A program made the translations under genes and the position numbers. A stretch of 64,000 bases of DNA from Psoroptes ovis (Eukaryota; Arthropoda; Arachnida; Sarcoptiformes; Psoroptidae): the NCBI GenBank assembly GCA_002943765.1, contig PQWQ01000005.1, positions 3,349,001-3,413,000 on the forward strand, read 5' to 3'. The notes beneath the pieces are model-generated. The model made no database searches. It was given only the letters and a program-made list of their open reading frames with translations, and had not been told where the DNA came from. Below are positions 10,377 through 20,504 of this stretch, one piece after another. Position 1 is the first letter of the stretch. Every line of letters begins with the position of its first letter.

Positions 10377-12772
10377 ACAATGAGTTATATACTATTATTG
10401 ACGATTCTGGGCAGTGGACAAGGAATGTTCAGGAAACTGTTGATGTTTTATTGGAAAAATTTTTCCCTGAACCTGTGAATGCATCGAATGAATTAATTAA
10501 TGACAATAGTTTCAATGATAATCATAATTACGACGATCCTTTTTTTACGCAAGAAGAGATTGATTATGCTATAAACAATGAATCAGATTCGAAGGCACCA
10601 GGTGAAGATGGTCTGTCAGCGAATATTATAAAAGTCGTCCATCAAAATCTTCCTGATCTGTTTATCAAAATATTTAATAAGTGTCTTTATTATGGTATAT
10701 TTCCATCGATTTGGAAAACATCGATAATCAAGATAATTCCAAAATCTTCAAATAAAAATGATTATAAAAGTTATCGACCAATTTCATTATTATCAGTTCC
10801 TGGGAAAGTGTTTGAATCTTTGTTAACAAAAAGATTATGTCATTTTTTGCAAACACGAAATCTCTTGGCGACGCATCAATTTGGATTCACTGCTCAAAAA
10901 TCATCTGCTGATGCATTACTATGTGTAATTAATAAGATGGAATCCACATTAAGTAATAAAAAATATGGCATCATGGTTTCTTTAGATATAAACGCAGCAT
11001 TTGATTCAGTATGCTTTAGTTTAATCAAATCAAAGTTAAAAAGATTGAACATACCATCAAATTTATACAATGTTTTAGAGGATTATTTAAAAAATAGATA
11101 TGTCAAGTTGCCAATACAACATTATTGGGCTTGTAAAGAATTGAGACGTGGTTGCCCACAAGGTGGAAAAATTTCACCCTTATTATGGAACGTTTATTTA
11201 AATGATATTTTTGATTTGATATTTCCTTCTGATTGTCATATACAAGCATATGCTGATGATTTAATTTTATATTGTGAGCACCAATATTTGGACACCTGTG
11301 TGCGTCTTGTTTCGTTTGTTCTGAAATCTCTGAATGATTGGTGCCTACAAAATTATATTTCGTTCAACTCTGCAAAAACGACAGCGATGATTGTAACACG
11401 TAAACGGGTATTGAATTATCCGATTATCTACCTAAATGGAAAAACGATTGTTTTTCAGAAGAAAATCAAATATCTGGGAATTATTATTGACTCTAAGTTA
11501 TTATGGAACGATCATTTGTTGTACGTTCGATCAAAGGCTATATCTATCTACAACGCTCTTAGGAAGAAATTTGGTTCTAATTGGGGTCTGAGTTCAGAAG
11601 TTTTGAAAATGATTTATCTAGGTGCTATTGAGCCTCTGATCACATATGCATGTCAGGTGTGGCATTGCGTGTTGAATAAGAAAAAATGGAAGCTATTCAT
11701 TTTTTCACTACAAAGAATGTTTATTGTTTCTATGATCAAAGGGTACAGAACTGTGTCTTTGGATGCAGCGCTTGTCATCGCCAATGTTTTGCCGATTGAT
11801 TTAAGAATATCTTATCTTGTAGACATGTATAGAGTCAAACATGAATTAAAAGTTGATCATTTCAACGTACCATTTCAATTACAATTACATTGTTCAAATT
11901 ACTTTCATCCATCAAAATCATTTAAATTTATCGATTCCACCGAAAATGATTGTCAAAATTATCACAAATATTATGCATACACTGATGGCTCGAAGTTAAA
12001 TGGACGTGTTGGGTGTGCAGCTGTGATTTTCGAATCAAATGTTAACGAACCGGTAGCAATATTGAAATTCAGGCTCCATGATTCGTGCTCGGTATACCAA
12101 GCCGAATTATTTGCTATTCTACAATCAATAAAATGGATTAATGGTCGGAAGGCTTCTGCCAAGATTTTGACCGACTCACACTCTGCCTTGCAAGCTTGTG
12201 CTTCTTTTCAAAATGGCGATAAGTTAATACATGAAATTCGAACCCTGATTGAATTCGGTCATGTATGCTTTAAATGGATTCCAGCACACACCGGAATTAT
12301 TGGTAACGAATTGGCTGACCAAATGGCGAAATTGGCCACGACGGCTGATTTTATTTCGTACAATTATAGTCCATTGTCATTCGCTAAGTCAATATTGAAA
12401 AATATCTCGTTTTACAAATGGAATATGCGTTGGAATACTAGTTCAACAGCACTAGTTACAAAAAAATTCTTTCCATCGATCTACGACCGCTTGATGATAA
12501 ATTTGGTTCCATGTTTCATCAAAACTCAATTTCTTACCGAGCATGGAAAATTTAAATTTTACCTGTATCGACTCGGTTTGACAGATTCGCCGGAGTGTTT
12601 CTGCGGACACCCTCGGCAGACGGTGTTCCATTTGCTGGGGGAATGTCCAAGGTTCGCCCTGGATCGACACCGGGTCGGACTGGACTCGCAATCGGTGAAC
12701 AATGTTCAGATCAGTCAATCCAATCTGATTGCATTGCAAGAACTCATGAAAATAATCTTTGTAAATTTGTAA
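10289..12772 (+). CDS. LINE ORF2 part 2: reverse transcriptase, RNase H and C-terminal zinc motif
   Basis: This frame is open from 10289, just after a TAA at 10286-10288. No ATG opens it; the translation is usually counted from TTG 10373, which is only a convenience. Numbered from 10373, the RT motifs are KAPGEDG (74-80), YRPISLLS (134-141), SLDINAAFDSV with D205, RGCPQGGKISPLLWN (259-273) and the catalytic YADD (293-296), followed by KYLGIIID. An RNase H domain follows, with the acidic set D538 (YTDGS), E578 (QAELFAI), D601 (TDSHSAL) and D649 (GNELADQ). Near the end, CFCG..HLLGECP forms a CCHC zinc motif. The 5' end in this frame (CREFF..VWKNVYK) resembles the linker upstream of LINE RTs, so it is the continuation of the endonuclease ORF. 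Confidence 0.93.
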   Translation, partial: KNKCREFFSNQSGTTVWKNVYKYCKPSTLNNELYTIIDDSGQWTRNVQETVDVLLEKFFPEPVNASNELINDNSFNDNHNYDDPFFTQEEIDYAINNESDSKAPGEDGLSANIIKVVHQNLPDLFIKIFNKCLYYGIFPSIWKTSIIKIIPKSSNKNDYKSYRPISLLSVPGKVFESLLTKRLCHFLQTRNLLATHQFGFTAQKSSADALLCVINKMESTLSNKKYGIMVSLDINAAFDSVCFSLIKSKLKRLNIPSNLYNVLEDYLKNRYVKLPIQHYWACKELRRGCPQGGKISPLLWNVYLNDIFDLIFPSDCHIQAYADDLILYCEHQYLDTCVRLVSFVLKSLNDWCLQNYISFNSAKTTAMIVTRKRVLNYPIIYLNGKTIVFQKKIKYLGIIIDSKLLWNDHLLYVRSKAISIYNALRKKFGSNWGLSSEVLKMIYLGAIEPLITYACQVWHCVLNKKKWKLFIFSLQRMFIVSMIKGYRTVSLDAALVIANVLPIDLRISYLVDMYRVKHELKVDHFNVPFQLQLHCSNYFHPSKSFKFIDSTENDCQNYHKYYAYTDGSKLNGRVGCAAVIFESNVNEPVAILKFRLHDSCSVYQAELFAILQSIKWINGRKASAKILTDSHSALQACASFQNGDKLIHEIRTLIEFGHVCFKWIPAHTGIIGNELADQMAKLATTADFISYNYSPLSFAKSILKNISFYKWNMRWNTSSTALVTKKFFPSIYDRLMINLVPCFIKTQFLTEHGKFKFYLYRLGLTDSPECFCGHPRQTVFHLLGECPRFALDRHRVGLDSQSVNNVQISQSNLIALQELMKIIFVNL

Positions 12773-12895
12773 TGTTTTTGTATTTATTTTCTTTGTATTT
12801 GATTATTGATTTGTTAGTTTATTTTTTGTTATACCTCTATTAGAATAAGGCATAGAGGTTTGTAAAAAATTTTGTAAAAAAAAAAAAAAAAAAAA
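12773..12895 (+). other. LINE 3' UTR and poly-A tail
   Basis: About 100 bp of AT-rich sequence after the ORF2 stop, then 20 A residues (12876-12895). No AATAAA is evident. The tail joins directly to TCCATC of the satellite. Confidence 0.8.
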
Positions 12896-12901
12896 TCCAT
12901 C
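12895..12901. repeat. right target-site duplication of the LINE (ATCCATC)
   Basis: This is the second copy of the 7-mer at 8077-8083, immediately after the poly-A tail. Confidence 0.85.
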
Positions 12902-15900
12902 GTCAAAATTTTTCAAAATTTCCAAAAAATCTAAGGCTATAGTACGTGGAAATTTTTGAAAAAATCGAAAAAATCTAAGGCTATAATACGTGGAAATTTT
13001 TCGAAATTTCCAAAAAATCTAAGGCTATCCATCGTCAAAATTTTTCGAAAAATCGAAAAAGTCTAAGGCTATAATACGTGGAAATTTTTGAAAAAATCGA
13101 AAAAATCTAAGGCTATCCATCGTCAAAATTTTTCAAAATTTCCAAAAAATCTAAGGCTATAATACGTGGAAATTTTTGAAAAAATCGAAAAAATCTAAGG
13201 CTATAATACGTGGAAATTTTTCGAAATTTCCAAAAAATCTAAGGCTATCCATCGTCAAAATTTTTGAAAAAATCGAAAAAATCTAAGGCTATAATACGTG
13301 GAAATTTTTGAAAAAATCGAAAAAATCTAAGGCTATAATACGTGGAAATTTTTCGAAATTTCCAAAAAATCTAAGGCTATCTATCGTCAAAATTTTTCAA
13401 AAAATCGAAAAAATCTAAGGCTATAATACGTGGAAATTTTTGAAAAAATCGAAAAAATCTAAGGCTATAATACGTGGAAATTTTTCGAAATTTCGAAAAA
13501 ATCTAAGGCTATCCATCGTCAAAATTTTTCAAAATTTCCAAAAAATCTAAGGCTATAATACGTGGAAATTTTTCGAAATTTCCAAAAAATCTAAGGCTAT
13601 CTATCGTCAAAATTTTTCAAAAAATCGAAAAAATCTAAGGCTATAATACGTGGAAATTTTTGAAAAAATCGAAAAAATCTAAGGCTATAATACGTGGAAA
13701 TTTTTCGAAATTTCGAAAAAATCTAAGGCTATCCATCGTCAAAATTTTTGAAAAAATCGAAAAAATCTAAGGCTATCCATCGTCAAAATTTTTCAAAAAA
13801 TCGAAAAAATCTAAGGCTATCCATCGTCAAAATTTTTCAAAAAATCGAAAAAATCTAAGGCTATCTATCGTCAAAATTTTTCAAAAAATCAAAAAAATCT
13901 AAGGCTATAATACGTGGAAATTTTTGAAAAAATCGAAAAAATCTAAGGCTATAATACGTGGAAATTTTTGAAAAAATCGAAAAAATCTAAGGCTATCTAT
14001 CGTCAAAATTTTTCAAAAAATCGAAAAAATCTAAGGCTATAATACGTGGAAGTTTTTGAAAAAATCGAAAAAATCTAAGGCTATAATACGTGGAAATTTT
14101 TCGAAATTTCCAAAAAATCTAAGGCTATCTATCGTCAAAATTTTTCAAAATTTCGAAAAAATCTAAGGCTATCTATCGTCAAAATTTTTAAATTTTTCGA
14201 AAAAATCTAAGGCTATAATACGTGGAAATTTTTCAAAAAATCGAAAAAATCTAAGGTTATAATACGTGGAAATTTTTCAAAATTTCGAAAAAATCTAAGG
14301 CTATCCATCGTCAAAATTTTTGAAAAAATCGAAAAAATCTAAGGCTATCTATCGTCAAAATTTTTCAAAAAATCGAAAAAATCTAAGGCTATCTATCGTC
14401 AAAATTTTTCAAAAAATCGAAAAAATCTAAGGCTATCCATCGTCAAAATTTTTCAAAAAATCGAAAAAATCTAAGGCTATAATACGTGGAAATTTTTGAA
14501 AAAATCGAAAAAATCTAAGGCTATCTATCGTCAAAATTTTTCAAAATTTCGAAAAAATCTAAGGTTATAATACGTGGAAATTTTTCAAAATTTCGAAAAA
14601 ATCTAAGGCTATCCATCGTCAAAATTTTTGAAAAAATCGAAAAAATCTAAGGCTATCTATCGTCAAAATTTTTAAATTTTTCGAAAAAATCTAAGGTTAT
14701 AATACGTGGAAATTTTTTAAAATTTCGAGAAAATCTAAGGCTATAATACGTGGAAATTTTTGAAAAAATCGAAAAAATCTAAGCCTATCCATCGTCAAAA
14801 TTTTTCAAAAAATCGAAAAAATCTAAGGCTATCTATCGTCAAAATTTTTCAAAAAATCGAAAAAATCTAAGGCTATCTATCGTCAAAATTTTTCAAAAAA
14901 TCGAAAAAATCTAAGGCTATCCATCGTCAAAATTTTTCAAAAAATCGAAAAAATCTAAGCCTATCCATCGTCAAAATTTTTGAAAAAATCGAAAAAATCT
15001 AAGGCTATCTATCGTCAAAATTTTTCAAAAAATCAAAAAAATCTAAGGCTATAATACGTGGAAATTTTTGAAAAAATCGAAAAAATCTAAGGCTATCTAT
15101 CGTCAAAATTTTTCAAAAAATCGAAAAAATCTAAGGCTATAATACGTGGAAGTTTTTGAAAAAATCGAAAAAATCTAAGGCTATAATACGTGGAAATTTT
15201 TCGAAATTTCCAAAAAATCTAAGGCTATCTATCGTCAAAATTTTTCAAAATTTCGAAAAAATCTAAGGCTATCTATCGTCAAAATTTTTAAATTTTTCGA
15301 AAAAATCTAAGGCTATAATACGTGGAAATTTTTCAAAAAATCGAAAAAATCTAAGGCTATCTATCGTCAAAATTTTTCAAAAAATCGAAAAAATCTAAGG
15401 CTATAATACGTGGAAATTTTTGAAAAAATCGAAAAAATCTAAGGCTATCTATCGTCAAAATTTTTCAAAATTTCGAAAAAATCTAAGGCTATCCATCGTC
15501 AAAATTTTTGAAAAAATCGAAAAAATCTAAGGCTATCTATCGTCAAAATTTTTAAATTTTTCGAAAAAATCTAAGGTTATAATACGTGGAAATTTTTTAA
15601 AATTTCGAGAAAATCTAAGGCTATAATACGTGGAAATTTTTGAAAAAATCGAAAAAATCTAAGCCTATCCATCGTCAAAATTTTTCAAAAAATCGAAAAA
15701 ATCTAAGGCTATCTATCGTCAAAATTTTTCCAAAAATCGAAAAAATCTAAGGCTATCCATCGTCAAAATTTTTCCAAAAATCGAAAAAATCTAAGGCTAT
15801 AATACGTGGAAATTTTTCAAAAAATCGAAAAAATCTAAGGCTATCTATCGTCAAAATTTTTCAAAAAATCGAAAAAATCTAAGGCTATAATACGTGGAAA

Positions 15901-16438
15901 TTTTTGAAAAAATCGAAAAAATCTAAGGCTATCCATCGTCAAAATTTTTCCACAAATCGAAAAAATCTAAGGCTATCCATCGTCAAAATTTTTCCAAAAA
16001 TCGAAAAAATCTAAGGCTATCCATCGTCAAAATTTTTCCAAAAATCGAAAAAATCTAAGGCTATCCATCGTCAAAATTTTTCAAAAAATCGAAAAAATCT
16101 AAGGCCATCCATCGTCAAAATTTTTAAATTTTTCGAAAAAATCTAAGGCTATAATACGTGGAAATTTTTCCAAAAATCGAAAAAATCTAAGGCTATCCAT
16201 CGTCAAAATTTTTCCACAAATCGAAAAAATCTAAGGCTATCCATCGTCAAAATTTTTCCACAAATCGAAAAAATCTAAGGCTATCCATCGTCAAAATTTT
16301 TCCAAAAATCGAAAAAATCTAAGGCTATCCATCGTCAAAATTTTTCCAAAAATCGAAAAAATCTAAGGCTATCCATCGTCAAAATTTTTCCAAAAATCGA
16401 AAAAATCTAAGGCTATCCATCGTCAAAATTTTTCAAAA
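12896..16438 (+). repeat. 44-bp satellite array, right block (about 80 units)
   Basis: Landmarks AAGGCTAT (a few AAGCCTAT, AAGGTTAT or AAGGCCAT) occur every 44 bp from 12933 to 16321 with no net length change: 13021, 13681, 14341, 15001, 15661 and 16321 are each 660 bp apart (15 units). There are two unit heads, A (CCATCGTCAAAA or CTATCGTCAAAA) and B (AATACGTGGAAA), and several mid-unit variants (TTTTTGAAAAAATCG, TTTTTCGAAATTTCC, TTTTTCCAAAAATCG and others). The left third shows a B-B-A trimer (132 bp); the right end is almost all type A. No coding potential is seen. Confidence 0.97.
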
Positions 16439-16708
16439 TTTGTTGGATTCGAATCATCTTGAATTTAAATTTTCATTTTTATTTGTTTATTATTCATTTC
16501 AAATCGTTTGATTATAGCAAATTACGGCAAAAAAAGAGACAATGGTAAAATATTCATAAAAATTTTATTACAAATTCATATTAAGACAAAAAAAATTGTA
16601 CAAATTTACAAAAAACCAAAGAAAATTTGAACACGATAGTATCAACGATCAATTTAATTCACTCATTATTATTGTGGCCGAAAATAATAGATAGAATCGA
16701 TCGAAATT
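16439..16708 (-). terminator. robo 3' UTR with poly-A signal
   Basis: The robo stop is at 16709-16711 on the minus strand. AATAAA on that strand lies at 16564-16569 (TTTATT on plus), predicting cleavage near 16535-16550 and a 3' UTR of about 170 bp. The satellite array starts only about 100 bp beyond, at 16438. The end point is inferred from the hexamer only. Confidence 0.6.
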
Positions 16709-17473
16709 TCATAATTCGTCATTTATTTTCATTGTAATTTTATTACGTCTAACTCTTTTTTTACTATTATTACTCGATAGATGATGATTTTGAAGCATTT
16801 GATTATTATTGAATAATAATGAAGACGAAGAAATAGATGAATCTTTCGTAAATTGTGGTTGTTGATGTAATTGTAATTGATTATGATGATGATGTTTGAC
16901 ATTTGTAAAATTATTATCACAATTATTATTGTCATGGTTATTGAATGATGATGTTTTATTAACATGAAAATGATGATTATGGTTATTATGGTGATGATTA
17001 CGGTCATTATCATTATTGCTAATTATTTCGCTTGATGCATAATAATGATTCGAATCGATTTGATTCGATTGATTTTTAAATAATTGATTCTTATGACTAT
17101 TCGTCGATGATAATCCATCTGAATTATCTGAATCATCATATGTTGTTGATGATGATGTTGACAGCAATAATAATGGATTATTTATTATTCTTGCTGTTGT
17201 TGGTGGTGTTGATGTTGTATTGTTATTATTATTGGTATTATTGGTATGATTAATGTTTAACATTGGTGAGCAATTTGCTGGTTGTTGTTGTTGTTGCTGG
17301 TGATGGTGATTAAATGTCATTAATAATTTTCGATTATTATTTATCGATGGATGTTGATCAAGTTCATTGAGATATGATGAAAATGGTAACGATGATGATG
17401 ATGATCGGCCTGATGGAAGACTATTTTGTTGTTGTTGTTGATGTTTTTGTTTCATATATTCACGTATTAACAT
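16709..17473 (-). CDS. robo: robo last coding exon, cytoplasmic tail
   Basis: 255 codons including the stop, entered in phase 0 through the acceptor AATAAATAG just upstream of 17473. The preceding intron (17474-17557) is 84 nt, with donor GTAAGC. The content is low complexity (Q, N, H, S runs) ending in a basic stretch, KKRVRRNK. There is no proline-rich LPPPP (CC2, Ena-binding) or poly-proline CC3 motif, unlike Drosophila Robo1 and like Drosophila Robo2/3. If splicing does not occur, the previous exon would end in-frame about 10 residues into the intron. Confidence 0.8.
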   Translation of the reverse strand: MLIREYMKQKHQQQQQNSLPSGRSSSSSLPFSSYLNELDQHPSINNNRKLLMTFNHHHQQQQQQPANCSPMLNINHTNNTNNNNNTTSTPPTTARIINNPLLLLSTSSSTTYDDSDNSDGLSSTNSHKNQLFKNQSNQIDSNHYYASSEIISNNDNDRNHHHNNHNHHFHVNKTSSFNNHDNNNCDNNFTNVKHHHHNQLQLHQQPQFTKDSSISSSSLLFNNNQMLQNHHLSSNNSKKRVRRNKITMKINDEL

Positions 17474-17557
17474 CTATTTATTTTTCATAAATTGAATTAA
17501 AATAATTTCAGAATTATTGGACAATGTTCATTTGATCAATAAGTAATCAGTGCTTAC

Positions 17558-19617
17558 CCTTTGATTGTCGATATCGACATCATTATCTCTATGATGATCA
17601 TTGTCGATGTTATCGAGCAATGTTGAATGAACTTTACTCGAAATATTATCAAAATCTGTATTGAAAATTTTAAAATTGATTCTTGATAATGGTGGCGATG
17701 TTGGTGCTTGATTATTGTTGTTATTATTATCATTGTTATTATGAGAATGGAATGATGATGTTTGATATTTGCCATTATTGGTTAAATGTGTTATTAAATT
17801 TGATTGTAGCCGTTGAGGATTGGTGATTGTTGAACGATTTAAATCGCCATAGTTTAGCTGCTGCTGCTGCTGCTGCTGTTGTTGTTTGTGAATTATTGAT
17901 GCTTTTTCAATCAACGGTGTCATTGCGTAGGGTTCAGCATTATGATAATCGAATAAATCATCATCATTTGTTTGTTGTTTGCGAGTGGTTGAATCGGTGA
18001 TTGAATTATTATTATTATTATTTTGATGATAACTATCATAATGTTTGAAATCGGCCACTTCTTCATATTCATTATCAGGACAACTTGAATATTTACTTGT
18101 TGAACTTGTAGTATTGCTTATATCATGATTATATTTAATTTTATTATTAAATAAATCACTACTATTAAATGTAATATCATTAGTTTTTTCATATAATGAT
18201 TTCGATAAATTAGGACTATCATTATTCGGACTGCTGATTGAAGTTTTATTGCTTCGATTTGTCGAATAAAACAATACTAAACGTACGGCTAATGCAAATA
18301 ATATGATTGATAGTAATATGGACAACACGTATAACCAAAATATTGGTGATATAAGATAATGTTGTTGTGGTTGTTGTTGTTGATTTTCATTTTTATTAAT
18401 ATCATCATTCGGATCGAATGATGAAAATATTGTTGTCGATGTTAATGATTGATCATCCATATTGAAATAGATTGGCTTTGAAAACGGGCCATTACCCATC
18501 GATGTAAATGCAGATATTTGTATGGAAAATTTTGAACCATTTGTTAAATTATATAAAATTATTGAATTAAATGTTGAATCCAACGTCAAATTCGTGTATA
18601 AAAATGTATTGTTTTCATAAATTTGTAAATAGTAGCCTAATATGATACCATTACAATATTGTTCAAGCGGTGGTAACCATTCAATAATTGCAGCTGTTGA
18701 ATTTATAATTTTAGCTTTCAATGAATTTGGTGGTGCATCTGGACGATCTTCCAATGTTCGTTCAATTAATAAATTACTTGGCTTGCCTTCAACATTTCGA
18801 TAAAATGGTATAATGAAAAATTGATATGATTGATATTTTTGTAAATCTTGAATTGTATATGTGTAGGTTGATCCATCAAATACAGTTATTATGTTTACTT
18901 TGCTGCCAACATTAGTAGCGATCTTATCATCATCATTAATTATATCGTAATTATTATCAATACTTTCATATCTGATGTAATAACCATCAATGAAATCGAT
19001 ACCAATATTTACATTGATATTCCAAAATAATTTAATCGATGTCGATGATATGGCACGTGAATCACGTAATTTTATTTGTACATTATTCAATATTTTACGT
19101 GCTTGTTGATTTTTATTTTCATTTATTAATTTTTGTTGATAATTATTGTAATTATCGCCGGTGTTCAGCGTAATGATTTCATCCGATACTTCAGATGGTA
19201 AGCCTAATCCATGCAGATTTTGTGCTCGAACATAAAATAAATAACGTGTATTTGGATGTAAATTTTTTACGACAAATATGTCCGATAAGATTCGATTGGC
19301 TACTCGTGTCCAACCTTGACCAGGATAATCTGGACTATATGCTTCAATAGTTGTGCCAAGATGTGATGATGATGGTGAAGAACCGCTACTGCTTGCACTA
19401 CGTTGCCACCTTAACGTAATCGATGTATCGGTCATATTTACAACTATTGGTTTTGTTGGTGCTTCAGGAAACATTGTTGGATGTTGCATTTTGGAAAAAT
19501 TAATATTCGGATTCCGCGGCGATTCGACTGATAATCTAGATGTCCAGCTAGTTGTGCCTCCAGTCAATTTACTAGTGGCGACACATGTATAAATACCAGA
19601 ATGATTTCGTTGAAGAT
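17558..19617 (-). CDS. robo: robo exon: end of Ig5, three FN3 domains, membrane span, CC0/CC1 tail
   Basis: The exon starts with NLQRNHSGIYTC, which closes Ig5. FN3-1 follows at about residues 628-730 (PEAPTKP start, NTRYLFYVRAQN), FN3-2 at about 745-860 and FN3-3 at about 870-970 (PDAPPNSLKA.. IIEWLPP). A single hydrophobic helix lies at about 1004-1028 (DNA 18275-18345, VLSILLSIILFALAVRLVL). In the tail, NEYEEVADF (Tyr at about 1095) fits CC0, and AEPYAMTPLIE (Tyr at about 1142) fits the CC1 motif, a known Abl phosphorylation/regulation site in Robo. Poly-Q and poly-N runs fill the spaces. Confidence 0.92.
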
Positions 19618-19683
19618 CTGCGAAAAAATGATAAATTATTATTATTTGATAAGTATCAATCCAATTTTTTTCTGAATAATTAC
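19618..19683 (-). other. 66-nt in-frame intron inside robo Ig5
   Basis: Donor GTAATT (starts 19683) and acceptor TTTTTTCGCAG (ends 19618) enclose exactly 22 codons with no stop. Read through, they would add a hydrophobic insert containing QIIIIYHFFA in the middle of Ig5. Spliced out, the Ig5 F-strand becomes AGLQIQNLQRNHSGIYTC, as expected for the family. Splicing is therefore the better model. Confidence 0.8.
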
Positions 19684-20232
19684 TTTGTATTTGTAAACCA
19701 GCCGATGTGATTTGAAAATGACTATCATTTTGTAATGATTTTTGCTTATTGAATAACCATTTGATTGAAATATCATCATCATCATTATTATTATTATTAT
19801 TATTAAAATTTGTTAATAACAACGATGATAATGCTTCACAAGGTATGAATGCTTTTGTTTCTAAAGGCAATGTTTGATTTGTTGCACCTAATCGTATACG
19901 TGGTGGAGGCACATCATTTTTTTCATATGTTTTCACATGAGCACGTGACATTGCTGAACCAACTGTTGATATGGCCGAACAAAGATAGTATCCTTCATCT
20001 TGTCGATCGATATTATTAATTATAAGACGACCATTATTCGAAATATTATATTTATGGCCATATTGTTGGCCAGGAAACATTAATAAATGTGTATTTTCTT
20101 TATGCCAATAATGAATTGGTTTCGGATTACCATTGACCATACAATCGATTTCAATTTTATTATTATTATTATTATTATCATTATTTATTAATGTATTTAT
20201 TGATTCTGGATTTATGATTAATGTTGGCAGTG
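19684..20232 (-). CDS. robo: robo exon: Ig4 and most of Ig5
   Basis: The acceptor ..AAATAG precedes 20232 and the exon enters in phase 1, completing SLPTLIINPE. Ig4 has its first cysteine in EIDCMVNG, then WHKE and DEGYYLC. Ig5 begins PPPRIRLGATNQTL, with cysteine in IPCEAL and tryptophan in IKWLF. An N7D4 run sits in a loop between them, an insertion made of AAT/GAT codons. Ig5 continues in the next exon after the 66-nt intron. Confidence 0.9.
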
Positions 20233-20357
20233 CTATTTTTTTTGATTAATAGATTTGATCGGAGTGAAATTGATTGGGAAAATAATATGATAAATTGTTA
20301 AATTATAAATTAATCAAAGATTCAATCAAAAAATTGGATAAATTTTTGACAGCTTAC

Positions 20358-20424
20358 AATTAACAATCAATGTTGCCGATTTGGATAATTTTCCGGCTGC
20401 ATTTTCAGCATCACAAACATATGT
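20358..20424 (-). CDS. robo: robo micro-exon, end of Ig3
   Basis: A 67-bp exon between acceptor ..GAATAG and donor GTAAGC encodes TYVCDAENAAGKLSKSATL, the F-G strands of Ig3, ending in phase 1. The YxCDAENAxGK sequence is a strong Robo Ig3 signature. It is too short to stand out as an open reading frame. Confidence 0.9.
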
Positions 20425-20504
20425 CTATTCGAGGGAATGAATTGATCGAAGAAATTGCTGTTAAAAATATCGAAAAACACTGATTATTTAATGACCATAC
20501 ATAC

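Larger units (their letters stand above)
8084..12895 (+). mobile_element. near full-length I-superfamily (R1/LOA/Jockey-like) non-LTR retrotransposon
   Basis: The 4.8-kb insertion consists of a short 5' leader (8084-8197), a gag-like ORF1 with three zinc knuckles (8198-9250), an ORF2 with AP endonuclease, reverse transcriptase and RNase H (9240-12772, broken by one frameshift), a roughly 100-bp 3' UTR and a 20-nt poly-A tail (12876-12895). A 7-bp duplication flanks it, and the 44-bp satellite phase is continuous across it (landmark at 8071; next expected and found at 12933). No LTRs are seen. ORF1 of the CCHC type plus an RNase H after the RT is the layout of the I superfamily. The open frames suggest a recent insertion. 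Confidence 0.93.

Noticed and set aside
12452..12843. Open frames on both strands over the LINE RNase H/zinc region
   Set aside because: They are shadows of ORF2, which carries the conserved motifs.
7098..16438. Regular 44-bp repeats considered as a CRISPR-like array
   Set aside because: There are no unique spacers: the whole unit repeats, the organism is eukaryotic and no cas-like genes are present. It is a tandem satellite.
16729..17775. Second-frame minus-strand frames over the robo tail
   Set aside because: They are shadow frames of AAT/CAT/CAA repeats in the true exon frame.
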